From Prunella strophiata (lineage: Eukaryota > Chordata > Aves > Passeriformes > Prunellidae): a stretch of DNA of 64,000 bases. A program made the translations under genes and the position numbers. The notes below the pieces were generated by a model that was not told where the DNA came from, ran no database searches, and was given only the letters and a program-made list of their open reading frames with translations. The stretch is from positions 69,735,835 through 69,799,834 of the forward strand of contig JAZBQD010000014.1 in the NCBI GenBank assembly GCA_036583965.1, in the 5' to 3' direction. Shown here piece by piece: positions 1-12,990 of this stretch. The number at the start of each line of letters is the position of its first letter. The stretch's first letter is position 1.

Positions 1-2518
1 AAAATGCCCTTTTCTGCCCCACATGTCTATATAATGGGGCAGAGCTCTCTGACCCTTCAACAAGTCCTGATGTAGCAGTGTGGGGCCAGAAAAGTCCTAC
101 TGATATGGAGCAGGTCACATTTTGGAGAGGACATTGATCTACCTCCTTCCTTGACCTGCTGTGGTTTGAAATGAAGCCAAGGAAGAAATCAGGAACCAAT
201 CCAGCAGCTCTGGGAAGGAAGCAGAGCAAGAGTTTTGTTTTCCATTACAAAGCCCCAACTGTGCAGAAATAACTGCAGAGAGGTGACTGGCAATGACCCT
301 CTGGGGACAGCATGAATGAAATCATGGTGACAAGGAGCTCAAAGACAGAGGCAGAATGGGATAAAATGCAAAAGGGATGAAAAATATCTGGCTGATGCAT
401 CAGAGGCTGAGAGCAGAGGAAAGTGTGGTCTCTTGCTGGCACAGAGACATCCCTGAGGCTGAGAACTCCTGGCCTTCAGAAATCAAAAAGCACCAGCAGT
501 TGAGTAGAAGGGGAGCTGGGATGTTCCCAGGAAGAGAAAGGTGCTCCTCCCATCAGGCCAAGGAAATTTCACCTCAACATCACAGATGTTACATCTCCTG
601 GGAAAATCACATTAAAAAAAAATAAAAATAATTACAGGGCCATGTGCATTTGGTGGCAGTGAATGACCACACTGTCCCCCCTGTCCTTTTAAGCATTTCT
701 CTCTTGTAGTGGGAGAGCCAGAGCCTTCAGGAGGAGCCTTGGGCAATAGGATGCTGTGATGGCAGAGGCACGGAGGAGATACAAAACTCTGCCATGAACC
801 ATGGGGGTTGAGGATGTTTTGTTTGAGGCAAGAAATCTCTTGGACATCAGAATATCAGGATAGGCCACCAAAATTTGCAGACCTTGTGTGAAGGCAGCTG
901 TGGCTGGGGAAACACAAGACCAGTGAAGACTCCTGAAGAAACCTGGGATCAATGAGGGTATAAAAGTAAAGAGGATATAAAATGTCACTCCAAAGCACTC
1001 TGGAGGCTGTTTGAGCACCAAGCCTGCTTTCCCTGCCTGTGCACACCCTGAGCTCTGCTTCCCTCCTCACTTATTCATGATGTTCTGGCAGGCTTGCCAA
1101 GTTCACCCCAACTCAGCTCATGCAAAAAACAAAAGCTGGGAGCGTTACAAAGGGCATTTCCCAGCGTGGCAGAGGGAGGAGGGAGCTCACAGCGCTTTTC
1201 CAGGGACTGGTGCAGCTCCAGGAGCTGCAAGGGGCAGGGAGGGAAGGTTGTGAACTTCTGGGAAGCCAGGGCCTCCCACGGGGATGCAGAGTCAGCTCCA
1301 AGGAGCAGGGTTTGAAGCAGAGCCACTGCGGGGAGCTGTTTGCAATTGGGACTCAAAAAAACACAGAAAGGGAGCCTGTGATCAAGCTGCAGCCTCTTCC
1401 ACCTCTGTTACCCCTCCTCACAGGCACACTCAGGCTGAAAAAATACAAGCTGGCTCTCAGCAGCTTCCCTGGCAAAAAAGAAAAAGTCAGTTTATTTTTG
1501 CATGCTCCTCTGGCCACCGAATCCTGGTTATTGCCAGCACGTGGTTGGAGTTTGCATCCTCCAGAGGAGCAAATATCCATGGATGGGGCAGGAGGAGTGT
1601 GGTCACCTCCTGAACACCACAGGGCTGGTGTCCAGGCTGGAAAGGAAACAGTCATGGAGTCTCATGCAGCCAGGCTTTGCTAATTCCCCACCTTTTTTAT
1701 CCTATTGTCAGCCCTGGGAGATGTCCCCTCATGTCAGCACTGCAAGGAGGAGATACAGCAAATGTGATAATGCCAGATGCTGCTGATAAGGGAGGGAAAA
1801 GAGGCAGGTAGAGCTGCTTGTTCCCTCCCAGGGAGAAGAAGTGAGATAAAACCACAGCTCAGAGCAGCCCAGTACCTTCCTCGTGAGGATCCTGATTCCA
1901 TTTAACAGAGATTCTCTCTTCCTACCATTCAGGAATGCTCAACACTGACTTGCAGGTCCCCCAAAAAGATCTCCTGGACCTTCAAGAGGACAGTGCCCAT
2001 CCCAGAGAGAGCCTGCTCCTGCACAGAAATAGTGCTCATGTTTAATATTATGAACAATAAATGGGTTTGGCTCAAGGCGGACACGAAGTGCAGAGGTGTA
2101 AAACTTGAAGAATATTCCCTTTAGTCCTTACTAGGAGCATTCTGCAGTATATATTTCAGGTCCTTGCTGCATTTCATTCCCTGCAGGCTCTGCCCTGAGG
2201 GGAAAAGCAGGATGAAGACAGAGCCCTGTGGCCAAGGGCAGCCATGGGTCAGGGTCAGCACCTGACCCCAGGCTGAAATCCAGCCCTGCTGCAGGGCAGG
2301 GGAGCAGGTGATGGAAACCCAAGCTGGGCTCCAGCTGCCCAGCTGCTATAAATAACACCCTCAGGGAAAGCCAAGGCCACAAACACAGCATGGCTCTGCA
2401 AGCAGGGCACCCCAGGCCCAGGCAAATCCAAAGCCTGTGAAATTCATCCCAGCTCTTGGAAAGGCTGGGAAGAATAATAATCCTTGGGTTTGGGGGGGCT
2501 TCTTCAGGCAATCTCTAA
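1..2518. other. PLXNA4 intron sequence, no recognised feature
   Basis: Frames of up to 187 codons exist here but have no domains, splice sites or codon pattern that I recognise. I see no tandem repeat or LTR. Confidence 0.6.
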
Positions 2519-2962
2519 AAGATGGGGCCTCTACTCAGCCTTTGTGAGACTTCAGCTGGAGAACCACACACAGCTCTGGAGTTCTCAGCACAGGACATGG
2601 ACCTGCCAGAGAGGGTCCAGAGGAGGCTGTGGAGATGCTCCAAGGGCTGGAGCCTCTCTGCTGTGTCCAGCCTGCAGAAGAGAAGGCTCCAGGGAGACCT
2701 CAGAGCCCCTTCCAGGCCCTAAAGGAAGCTTTTAGAAAAGAGGAAAAATAACTTTTTACACAGGCAGGTGGTGAAGCACTGGCACAGGGTGCCCAGAGCA
2801 GCTGTGGCTGCCCCTGGATCCCTGGAAGTGTCCAAGGACAGGCTGGACAGGGCTTGGAGCACCCTGGGATGGTGGAAGGTGTCCCTGCCATGGCAGGGAT
2901 TGGAATTGGATGATCTCTAAGGTCCCTTCCAACCCAAACCAGTCTGTGGTTCCATAATCCTC
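2519..2962 (+). mobile_element. CR1 LINE 3' fragment
   Basis: Typical CR1 3' region: GAGGGTCCAGAGGAGGCTG, then CAGAGCAGCTGTGGCTGCCC, CTGGATCCCTGGAAGTGTCC and the conserved tail AAGGTCCCTTCCAACCCAAA. It is 5' truncated, the usual state of CR1 copies. Confidence 0.85.
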
Positions 2963-4009
2963 ACCTGGCTCTATAAATTATTTAACTCCTTTGCATCCCC
3001 AGCCAAGGGGATGGGTTCAGTATTTCCTTCCTTTGGCAAATTGCTGAGAAATCCAAGGAGGAAGACACCTCCAAAACTCAAATTGTGTTTTTTTCCAGGC
3101 CACCCTCACATCCACCTGCTCACAGCCATGGCAAACACTGACCAAGCCACAAACCAGGGAAGGGAGAGTGTGAATTTTGCAGCTTCCAACTTCTCATGTG
3201 CCTCCTGCCTGGCCCACCCTGAACATGCCAGCAAGGTTCAGCATTGCTCCCATTTGAAATCAAGTAATTTAAAAATACCCCACTCTCATGCCAACAATAA
3301 CTCTCTGCCACACCACACTGGCTCTGTATTTATAGCCCTGATTCTTCCACACCCCCCTGCATTACCCCCAACAGCACACCCAGTCCCATAAAAAGGGATT
3401 TTGTTGTTTTAACCAGTGATGACCCTCATTTCTGCCCAGGAGTGAGTCCCAGCCCCAAAACCACACGTCCACATCAGCACTGAGTTTCCCCAGGCTTGCT
3501 CCTCCAGCAGCAAGGACAAGGCAAAGCCTCCCGAGGGTAAACACAAAGCTACAACCACTTCCATTTGAGCCATAATTGAAAATCAATAGGATTGGTAGTT
3601 GGAATGTTCATGTGCTTAAAGCAGAGGTCTGGGAGTCAGGAGGAGTCAGCAGCAGGAGTGATTTCTTCTCCCAGCCACGACCATAAGGAGAGATTTTTTT
3701 TTTTTAGTTCTCTCAGCTTGTGATCCAGCACCAGTAAAATGGAGATAATCCAGTGCTGGGTTGGGATGCACCAGAGCTTCAAAAGTGCTGAGGCAGAGAG
3801 GTGCTGGGACATGCTCACAGAGGAGTTATTTTTAAATATATTGCAGTGAGAGGCAGCGAGGGATGCTGAGCCTCCCTCTTTTTATTTTTTCAGGACCATC
3901 AAAGAAAAAATCTGCATCAGCAATCCCTGCTCCACCTGACTGATGCCAAGGAGCAGCAGTGCCAGGACACCCCAAGTGAGATCAGCATCCCAGTGCTGCC
4001 TGAGGTGGA
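2963..4009. other. Intron sequence, no recognised feature
   Basis: Contains one short T-run (3693-3703) and nothing else I can identify. Confidence 0.6.
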
Positions 4010-4215
4010 ATTACAGATAAAATATCCTCATTTGGAATGGACCCACAAGGATCATCCAGTCCAGTTCCTGGCCCCAAAAGGAACCACACAAAATATCCCA
4101 CCCTGTGCCTGAGAGCATTGTGCAAATATTCCTGGAGCTCTGTCAGCCTTAGGACCCAAACATCCTCTGGATGAAGAATCTTTTCCTGATATGCAGCCCA
4201 AACCTTCCTGTCACA
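4010..4215 (-). mobile_element. CR1 LINE 3' fragment
   Basis: CR1 in reverse orientation: TCATTTGGAATGGACCCACA, GATCATCCAGTCC, GTGCCTGAGAGCATTGTGCA and CCTGGAGCTCTGTCAGCC. Same subfamily as 16396-16970 but shorter and more diverged. Confidence 0.65.
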
Positions 4216-4474
4216 GAGGGAGCCCATCCTTGCTATCAGAATAATGGACCTTTTTTACATTCCCTGACCTCTGGCACCTGGAGCCCCAGGAATGGCACTG
4301 CCTCTTTATGGCTATTGCCAGCAGCTCTGGAAAGAAGGGATTCATTTCACTAACAGGGTGAAAGACCATCGTGGAGGACAAAGGGGAAGGAAGCTGTAAT
4401 TACTGATTTATCCTAAGTCAGGATCTGTGACAAGAGGAGAGGATAAGGGTGCTACCAGCTACATTGTCTTTCAA

Positions 4475-4494
4475 ATCAATCAATCAATCAATCA
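4475..4494 (+). repeat. (ATCA)n tetranucleotide microsatellite
   Basis: Four to five tandem ATCA units are visible directly. Confidence 0.85.
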
Positions 4495-4616
4495 AAAATC
4501 AATATATTTCTCTCCTATCTCTTTCTCTTTCCCTCCTCAGCTGCAGAGAATTCCACCATGCACTGTTCCACATCACCCATCAAGGAGAACAAGGTTTTAA
4601 CCAAACCAATGCTCCA

Positions 4617-5345
4617 GTGGGAGCAGAGCTATCCCAGATCAGGAGTTTTTGCTATAACATGACACTGGTGTCCTGGATTGTAAGACAGCTGTGTATTCTA
4701 TTTGCCACCTGTCAGAGCTGGGGCAGTTCTCTGCTGTTTACTGGGCAGTTTTTTCTTTATCTCTCCCACAGCCAATCCTCCCTCCAGGAGATCTCTGCTG
4801 TCCATGGCCAGGGAGTGTCCCTGCATGGCTGATCAAATTCCATCATCCCACTGGGAGATGCTCTGCCCAGGGCAGGAGCCAAGCATTCCTGCCTGGATAG
4901 AATCTGACCCTGGAACACCCCAGCAGCCTTTGCCCACTGCTGCATTCCCAGAGGAGCAGCTTTCTTCTCCTCTGCTGCATTCCCAGAGGGAGAGCAGGCC
5001 CATCTGCAGCAGCCCTGGAGCTGCAGAGGAAAACTCCCCCCTTGTGCAGGATCCCTGCTCCAGCAGAACCAGCCCTGGCACTGCAGGAGGGCTGCAGCCC
5101 CCATGGCATGGGAATGGGACTGTGCCACCACCCTGACACACAGGGGCTCAGCTCCTGCTCTCACTCTGGCAGTGGTTTCTTTTCTTTTTTGTACTATTTG
5201 CATTTGTATTTTTAATTTTCCTAGTACAGAACTGTTATTCCTACTCCTATATCCTTGCCTGAGAGCCCCTTAATTTCAAAATTATAACAATTTGGAGGAA
5301 GGGGATTTACATTTTCCATTTCAAGGAAGGCTCCTGCCTTCTCAT
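4617..5345 (+). mobile_element. LTR fragment, ERVL-like songbird family (tentative)
   Basis: The stretch from the GTGTCCTGGATTGTAAGACAG block to the GCCCCTTAATTTCAAAATT and GGAGGAAGGGGATTTACAT blocks resembles, from memory, a very common passerine ERVL-type LTR. It contains an internal partial repeat (CTGCTGCATTCCCAGAGG near 4938 and 4973). It has no coding content; the frames of 100-148 codons here have no recognisable domains. The boundaries and family need a repeat-library comparison. Antisense to PLXNA4. Confidence 0.5.
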
Positions 5346-5559
5346 TTCTTTACTACAGCCCAAGTAGCACAACCCCTGTGGCACTCAGGGTTCCTGCTCG
5401 TGCTGCCTGAGCTGCTCCACATCTGTCCTTCAGCTCCCAAGCTCCTGCCCAGCTCCAAACTTCTGCCAGCCAGGATCAGGAGCACAAACCTTGTGCTCCC
5501 AGGCAGGGGCAGGCTGGGTGGAAATTCTCCTTTTTCCCAGCACGGCTCAGGAGGTGTCA

Positions 5560-5760
5560 TTAAGAATCCAATCAATGTGACGTCACGGGTGTAATTGAAT
5601 TATGTGTATGCTCAGCAGACCCTTTTGCACTTGGTATCCCCATTGGCTAATGTTGAATTATGATGGATCATATACAGGGATATATGAAACATGCATGAAT
5701 AACCCAAGCATGCATTTTTAATGATACGATCCTGATAACTTCCCCCTCCTAACAAAATCA
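5560..5760. promoter_or_regulatory. Candidate intronic regulatory block with perfect CRE
   Basis: AT-rich sequence that matches no repeat family I know, between an LTR fragment and a poly(A) run. It holds the perfect palindrome TGACGTCA (5578-5585, CREB/ATF site), ATTGGCTAAT, repeated TGAATTATG/TTGAATTATG and homeodomain-like TAATTG and TTTTAATGA. Function and conservation are inference. Confidence 0.35.
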
Positions 5761-5799
5761 AAATGAATTAAACACAAGTAGCTGTCAGTGGCATTAAAG

Positions 5800-5818
5800 G
5801 AAAAAAAAAAAAAAAAAA
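5800..5818. repeat. Poly(A) tract
   Basis: An uninterrupted A-run preceding GGAAAGAAACCC. No retroposed gene is recognised next to it. Confidence 0.85.
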
Positions 5819-6439
5819 GGAAAGAAACCCTCATCATTTAAATGGCAACACGAAATGTTCCCTGAATTCCAGGGTGACTGGGACCATTTGTTGTAATGAT
5901 ACCAATTAACATATCTATCTATATTTAAAGTTTCCAGGGCAAGAAGAAAGAGCAGCTTGGGTGATATTCTGGGTAGGGAAAGAAAGGTGAGGATAATGGC
6001 TGGCTGGGAGTGAATAGGGCTGAAATGAATGGGGTAATTCAGATGAATGGTCTGACAATGGCTGGATAATCCCCCAGAAGAGCACGTCCCCAGATATAGG
6101 ACAGAGCTTGCAGGCTTGTGACATTCATTAAAATAAAATAAGGGTGAAACCTGCAAACCCAACAGTCAGAAATGATCCAAGTCAGGCAGAGGCCACTGGA
6201 CTCCAGGGGTCTGGCTTGAGACTGTGCAGTGGCTGAGTTAATGGGAATATCCCAGAGGAATGGTTTGGCTGCAGTGGCTTTGCTGTGGGGCACAGGGGAG
6301 TTCTTGAGGTCCCTTCCATACCTGTATTCCTTGTTGTAACTTGTATTCCTGATTTAATCAGGATGAAAAGAGGGAATCACTTGCAGGAAATGCTCTGGCA
6401 TCTTGGATTTTGCATTCTGAATTATGCCTGAGCTCTTCC
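5819..6439. other. Intron sequence, no firm feature
   Basis: A short CR1-tail-like piece near 6305-6325 is the only recognisable element. Confidence 0.55.
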
Positions 6440-6600
6440 CAGCTCCAATCAAGAGCCATCCTGCCCATCCTTGGACATGTCCAAGGCTGGATGAGGCTTG
6501 GAGCACCTGGGATAGTGGGAAATGTTCCTGCCCACAGCAGGGGATTGGAACTGGATGATTTCAACATCCCTCCCAACCCAAACCACTCCATGGCAAGGAG
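6440..6600 (+). mobile_element. CR1 LINE 3' fragment
   Basis: GGACATGTCCAAGGCTGGAT, then GGAGCACCTGGGATAGTGG, CTGCCCACAGCAGGGGATTG, and tail CCCTCCCAACCCAAACCACT. A short related tail piece (GAGGTCCCTTCCATACC) lies about 150 bp to the left. Confidence 0.7.
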
Positions 6601-9441
6601 GCAACACTGGCCCCAGGTCTGTGTGTCTGCATCTGTCACAGCCAGCCAGAGAATCTTTTACCTTCCACCACAGCAATTCATCAATATCAATTAGCTAACT
6701 AGCTCTCATGAGCACTCTTCCCTGGGTTATAAGCTCCAACTACCTGAGCTAACACCATTCTGACTTCTGAATCCCTGGAAAAAATGGGCAGCAGCTCTGC
6801 CAGAAAATAAAATAAAATAAATTAAAAATTCCAATTTTTAAAGTTAAGTCCTTGGGGACGTCGCTGGACTTCTGAAGATTTTGAGTCATAAAGAAGAAAA
6901 ATTTGTTCCCACTCTGCAGATCAGGAGTTTCTGTGTGCTTAGTGCAAATCAGACATTTCTGTGTGGTTGCAGATTTAGGGTAAAGCAGTGTCACAGACCT
7001 TGTTCCTAATTGCACACTGGCTGGACACGGTGGCAGAGGATGGAGCTGCCAGAGATCCCAGGAAATGTCTCATAACAAGCTCATTAGCTCCAACATCAGC
7101 CTCTCTGTTCCTCAAAAACTGACCCAGGGCCCTCTCAGGACTTGTGCTGGAGCAGCAAATCTCCTGTGGAGGGGAAGTCAATACACTTCATAACAGATGA
7201 GTGTGCTCTGCAATGAACAGTGAGTTAAATAAATAAATGAGAGACCTTTATCCCCTCTGAGCATCTCATCCTCTTGTTCTTTTAAGCAAAAATCTGGCAC
7301 ACCAAGCACCACCAGCACATCCTGAAGATGTTGGGACCAAGGGTAAAACAATTCAAGGTGGAAATAGGGTCAAGGAAAAACCCCTCTTCCACAAGTGCAG
7401 CAGAATAACTTGTTAAGGACAACTTCTGTGATTAAGGGAATAATTTTGCTGTCAGCCCAGGGACCTTGAGGTTTATTCCTGCTGTGTAGCTTGGTGCAAG
7501 CCCAGAGTTCCTGCTGTGATTTCCCCCATGGAGTCACCCCTGCAGCACGTCAGGAAGGGAATTTTGTGACCCTCCCCTTAAGGACTGGAGTTATTTATAT
7601 AGAAAATAGGCAGATATCTCCAAGATATATCCACAAATGATGCTTTGAACTCCACTGACTGCACACACAAGGACATCCTGGCTAGGAGGTGATGTGAACC
7701 ACTCTCAAAATTAAATATCTGCCTCTTTTCTAGGTAAATCCACTTTAGCTCAGAGCCTGAATGGTTTTGCTCCCTCTGCAACTCTGAGACAGTCCCACTT
7801 CCACACCTATCAGCAGAACTGGGAGGATAAATACATTTATTGATTTGATCTGTTGGACAGCCAGGTCCTACAGCTGGAGAATCAGAGTGGCACCTTTAGC
7901 AGCATCCACAACACCCAACAGACACAACCATGGTTTGGTTGGAGCACCAAAACTTCCCTTCCCTTCAAAAAAAGAGATTTTTTTTTTAGGGAGCTGGTAT
8001 TTATCAAGAGAGGAGGAGCAGGAAAGACACTTTGATTTCTAAGAATCCACACATTCTGAAGTGTCAGCATTTCTAATGCAGCAAGAGCTCAGTGCCCAAA
8101 GCCACATCCAAGTTTTCCTGACCATGGCTTTTGAGTTTGTGTTTGAGTTTGTCTGAGAGTGGAAGCACCATCCCTTGAAGGGATCACTGGTGACCAGAGC
8201 TGGGAGCTGCTCTTCACAGATAAACCATCCCTTAAAAAAAGCATTACTTACACCAAAAAACCTCCATTTTAGGTGGGTTTTTTCCACTTTCTTTTTTACG
8301 CCAACTGCTCTGTTGTATGTAAATTCTAAATGGCATAATTTAGGGACAGGGCTTTTTTTTCTCAGTTTAAAGAGAAGCAGTTCCTCTTTTATGAAGGAAA
8401 ACCTGAAAGAAAAAATACTTCAGCTTTGTTAAATTTCAAAACTAAAATCACTTCATAAAATGTGCTCAAAGATGGCACATCACTGGGAGATATTTAAATG
8501 CAGACAGCAGGTTTTTAAATGTTCCAGGGAAACCTTCCTGTTGAGCAGAACAAGGGCCACGGGGTTAAAACACAGCCATCATAACCTTTATTGCTTCATT
8601 TTTGTGAAGTCATTAACCACAGGAGGACCCCAGATGTGCCACAGCTCTGGCAGCTGGAGTGAAATTCAATCCCCACATCAGAACCTAATTTATGACCAAA
8701 CCTGTTGGGAGGGGGCAAGGAAATCAGGGATACTCAGGGAGCTGGGGAAAGCCTTGTGTTGACAGAGCTCAGCCCAAGCCCTTGCACAAACACACATGGG
8801 AGGAGCCCCCACTCCCATCAGGGAATTTTTGCACGTGGAAATTTCTGCACCTGAAAGTAGCTGAACCCCACCACTACCCAGCTTTGAACTCTGGGTTCAG
8901 CAGCCTGGGAAGCATCAAGATGAAATCAAAGGGTGGCTGTGCTCAGGACAAGTGACAGCCCATTCCTTGAAGAACTCAGGGAAGAGCAGAGCAGGGATGG
9001 GGAGAGGGGAGTGACTTGCCCGAGGTCATGCTGCAATCAGCAACAGAGCCAGGAATAGATCAAGGCTTCCTGCTCTGCCATGATGTCACACTGGGCTTTT
9101 TCTGACCATCCCTCATGCTCTCCACATCACCCCCAACCCAAGCTGGCCTTTCCCACCCACTCCTATGGAATTTGCTCCTCTCCACACTCAGCCCTTTCAG
9201 GGTCTGCTCCAGTTACTTGTGCCCTTTGGACTGCAAGTTCCTGGGTGTCAGGGCCTCCTGCAACTGCAATCATGCACCTGAAAGTGTCTTGATTTCATCT
9301 TTGCATGCCTAAATACTTCCTCGCTTCTTTAACCCACCCCATCCTGCCAACTTGAATCTCCAAATCACGTGGAACTACTTTGGGCATTCCAAAATATCCT
9401 CAAGTGTGCCATGTCACCCAAAGCATCTTGTGGTGCTGCTC
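6601..9441. other. Intron sequence, no recognised feature
   Basis: About 2.8 kb with no repeat family, tandem array or plausible exon seen. Small frames have no similarity to plexin or other families. Confidence 0.55.
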
Positions 9442-9892
9442 TGATGCCTTGAGAAGGAACAGAGGCTGGATGGGTTTAAAGAATAAAGCAGGGATTTATT
9501 GAAAGGATCTCCTCCATGGATGCACCTTGGGCAGCACCAGAGCCCAGCCAGGGCTGCACCCAAGATGAACCAAAATGGCCCCAAAATGCACGAGCGCTCC
9601 CGGGGTCTCTGCCTTGGATCAGCTCTGCTCCATTTGCACCTTGGAGTTCATTGTCCCATTCCAGCTTTAGCCCCTGCAGTCCCACCCTGCTTGTTTTTCT
9701 CTCCTCAGCCCACGCTGGTTGTGCTCCTGGGCTGAGATTTGGATCATTTGTCCTTGGTGCCCAGCTGGAGCAGGAATTGTTTTGTCTCCCTGCTCTGTGC
9801 ACAGAGCTCCCCATCCCCTGATGTGAACCCCAGACCCACACACTAAAGCAGCACAGAATGTGGAAAATATAAAAGCTAAACCTGAGGCATGA
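9442..9892 (-). mobile_element. Solo LTR (copy A of the 61404-61865 family)
   Basis: Starts TGATGCCTTGAGAAGG and ends CTGAGGCATGA. It is co-linear with the second copy over the full length with scattered substitutions and small indels. The minus-strand AATAAA is at plus 9495-9500. I see no obvious target-site duplication; the last bases appear mutated relative to the other copy. The open frames on it are repeat-derived and not genes. Confidence 0.72.
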
Positions 9893-12639
9893 GTGCAGCA
9901 AAATTCACCTGTGACTGTCAGATGGGTGATCCCAAGGAGATCCCAGCCTCCTCAGCCACTCCTAACTCCCTGAACTCACTGGCAGTGCCCCTGGTCACTG
10001 CAGGTGCCATAAATCCTGCAGGCTTTTCTTTCCCTTTTAAACAAGACTAAAGGTTTTCCACTCAGCTTTTAGTAGTTATGGGAGAGTTTCTAACAACATC
10101 AAAAGGAATCCATGGATTAGGGGGTGCTGATGTGCCAGGTCTTTTACAGCCTCATTTTCCCCCTAAACCACCTGAGTTGAGAGCAGGGACACTGGGCTGC
10201 AACTTGGAGCCACCTCCAGGTGCCTGGCCCAGGTAAGAGGCCCTGACCTTCACAGAAGAGGTTTGATTCCACCTGCAGTAGAATGAAGAAAATATGAAGG
10301 ACCAAAAGAAATGGCCCCATCTGAACATGTTAATCAAATTTCCAGCAGGAAAACCCTGCATAAAATAGCCCTGCACTGAGCTTGTCTATTATCATAATGT
10401 CAGAGCACCTCACGACCACAAACTGTTGATGAGACCCTTATCAAAGCACCATTACTGTCACTTACAGCCAGGGAACAGAGAAATAAGGGATGTTCACATC
10501 TGAACAAGTTGTCTTCAGCTCTCCTAAGCTCCAAAGAAGAGAAAAAGAACCTTTTTGGACATAATCACCTGCCCTGCTTTAGGGCAGTCTCATTCTCTTG
10601 CAGAATGTGATGAGTTGTGTGCTGAAAGGTCTGATTTCTCTCCTTGGAGTGGGAAGGAAGTTGGCAGAACTTCCTGGGAATGGAGATTTCCCCATTTAAT
10701 GAGCTGAAACCCCACTCTCCAAAGGCTAGGTCCATAAAAGCCAGTAGCAAAGCAGGAAGTGAGTTCAGGATTCTTATATTTTAGTCTGATCAAACTGTGA
10801 ATGGACATCAAAGGTGAACAGAGCCACAGGGTCACCCCAGGAGTAAAAAAATTGTGGGGGCTTGAAGGAAGCTCCTTATGGGTAAGGAACAGAGGGGATG
10901 GAGGAGGGAAAACTGGAATACCCTAAAAAGCAAGTTAAAAGGACATTCAGGCAAGGTGATTAGTGGAAGAAAGGGGATAGATGACAGAACAGCAGAGCTG
11001 GGGTCACACTTCTCATAAAACATTGCAGATGTGAGAAGGATCCAGAAGGAGCACACACTTGACTGTCCCAGTGAATATATATGGAAAAAAACCTTGCTAA
11101 GGCACCATCCCCAGTGCAGATTTTGTAAAGGAGGAGCTCAGTCCTGCCCCAAACATCCTCTTCCCACCCCTACTCTTCATTTTAATAACTGCAGAATAAA
11201 CAGGGAAAGCAGACAGACAAGCCTGAGATCATCCAGAGATCACACAGGGAGCAGATCCCTCCACAGCCTGAAACCCTGAGAGTGAACTTCTGGGGAGTTT
11301 GGCTCCAATTCCAAATTTTACACCTTATTTTTATTTTAAAAAACAAAAATAGAGAGGTAGATTTGGGAGCTGGGTGACAAGGCTGACCTGGAGGGAGGAA
11401 CTGCAAGGTGGCCACCAGCACCTTTCCATCAGGAGAGTGAAAACAACAAAAGCAAGAGCTCAGCGAGCAATTAATGAAATCACCTGCCACAGAGAATTGA
11501 CAGAACATAGAAAATAAGTCACTTCAGAGCCTGCCAGAGCATCCCTGGCATGGACAAGGGGATATATTTAGTGCCAGTGATCTCATCTTTCCTAGCAGTG
11601 AGGAGAAGGGCAGCACTGCCATGGCAATGTCAGGGAGGGCTTGGAGAGGGAAGAGCCTGAGATTTCCTTAACAGGGAAGGAAGCAGCACAGAGGCTCCAC
11701 CACAGGGCAGGAGGCAGGCAGGGGCTGCAAAATGAGCAGGGTAAAAACCCCAGGAGGAAAAAAAACCCACAGAATATCAAGATTGATAACTAAAAATGGC
11801 AGAATGGGTTTAATGACTTTGGGGGTATTCAGCTCCTGTTGCCACAGTCCCAGCCTGGGACTGCTCAGAGCTTTTCTGGAGTGGCTGAGCTCAGATCCCC
11901 CTTGCCAGGTACCCTGGTTCAAGCTAAAGATTAATCCTTTTTTAACAGAAGGGCATAAAACACCTTGGTGAACAGCTCTGCACCTGCACTTCCACCCATT
12001 GTGCTGACAGTTTGTTAAAGCAGAGCATTGGAATATTAATTACAACAGATCTTCCAATCTCCTGCCCTCCACCTCTGCTTTTCAGCACTGCCAGTCCCCC
12101 AAGAACCAGATTCCTCTAAAAACTGAGAGGTTGGCTTAAAAATCATGAATTAACAATCAATGCTCAGCTTTAGCTTGCTGTTATAGTTACTGTCAGTGCC
12201 AGGATGGTGTTTGGGACTGTATTTATGTTATATTTACCTGCATCCCTTCAGCCCCCTCCCCTCAAAACAAAACATCCCAGTCATGTGCCCCAAAGCCACA
12301 TTTTACATCTCTACATGAACAGATGTGATACACCAGGGCAGTCCTGCACTGCTCACCATCTTAAAACATATTCTTTTCCTGCTATATTATGATAATTTAT
12401 TTCACTACTGGGGCTCCCAGGTGAGTTCAATCCTCCAGCTTCCAAGCAGACAAAAATGCTAACCTGGCAGAAGAAGTTTAACAAAGAGACTAAAGGCAGC
12501 AGTCTCATAAGATCTCCCACCTCTCCACACATTGCAGACTAAGACAGACGTGCAAGGAAAACAGAGACATACAAATTTGCAAACATTTTCTTTTTTTTTT
12601 TTTTCCCCCTCTCTCCGTTAATAGAAAAATTAGCTAAAA
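9893..12639. other. Intron sequence, no recognised feature
   Basis: Unique-looking sequence with no plausible exon. The longest frame (108 codons, 11182-11508 minus) has no recognisable motif. Confidence 0.55.
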
Positions 12640-12990
12640 ATTCAGAATTTAGGTGGGATTTGGGGAATTAATTTACATCATCACAGGGGGAGAAGGGGCT
12701 TGAAAGCATCAAAAGATTTTGACTTTTCCATCTCGCGGTAGAAATATCTGTGAGGAGAGAACTAATTAAACAAAAATAAAAAAGAAAGGAGGGAAAGGGA
12801 GGGGAGGAGGTCAAATAACCATAAGTGGTTGTTTCACAGACCATACAACTTTCACAGCTTGTTTGCTGTATTGAAAAAGAGAGGAGGGAGAAGCAATCAG
12901 TTTTGATTTGGCACGGGGCTGCGTTTGGGTTGGGTTTATTTATTTCTCGTAAAACGTCGCTGCGTTCTGTAAGAAAACAACAAAATGAGT
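12640..12990. promoter_or_regulatory. Candidate conserved intronic element
   Basis: GATTTGGCACGGGGCTGCG, TTATTTATTTCTCGTAAAAC, GTCGCTGCGTTCTG and CCATCTCGCGGTAGAAATAT, with several CpGs retained in AT-rich DNA and no repeat hallmark. A T/C tract (12590-12612) lies just left. Inference only. Confidence 0.3.
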
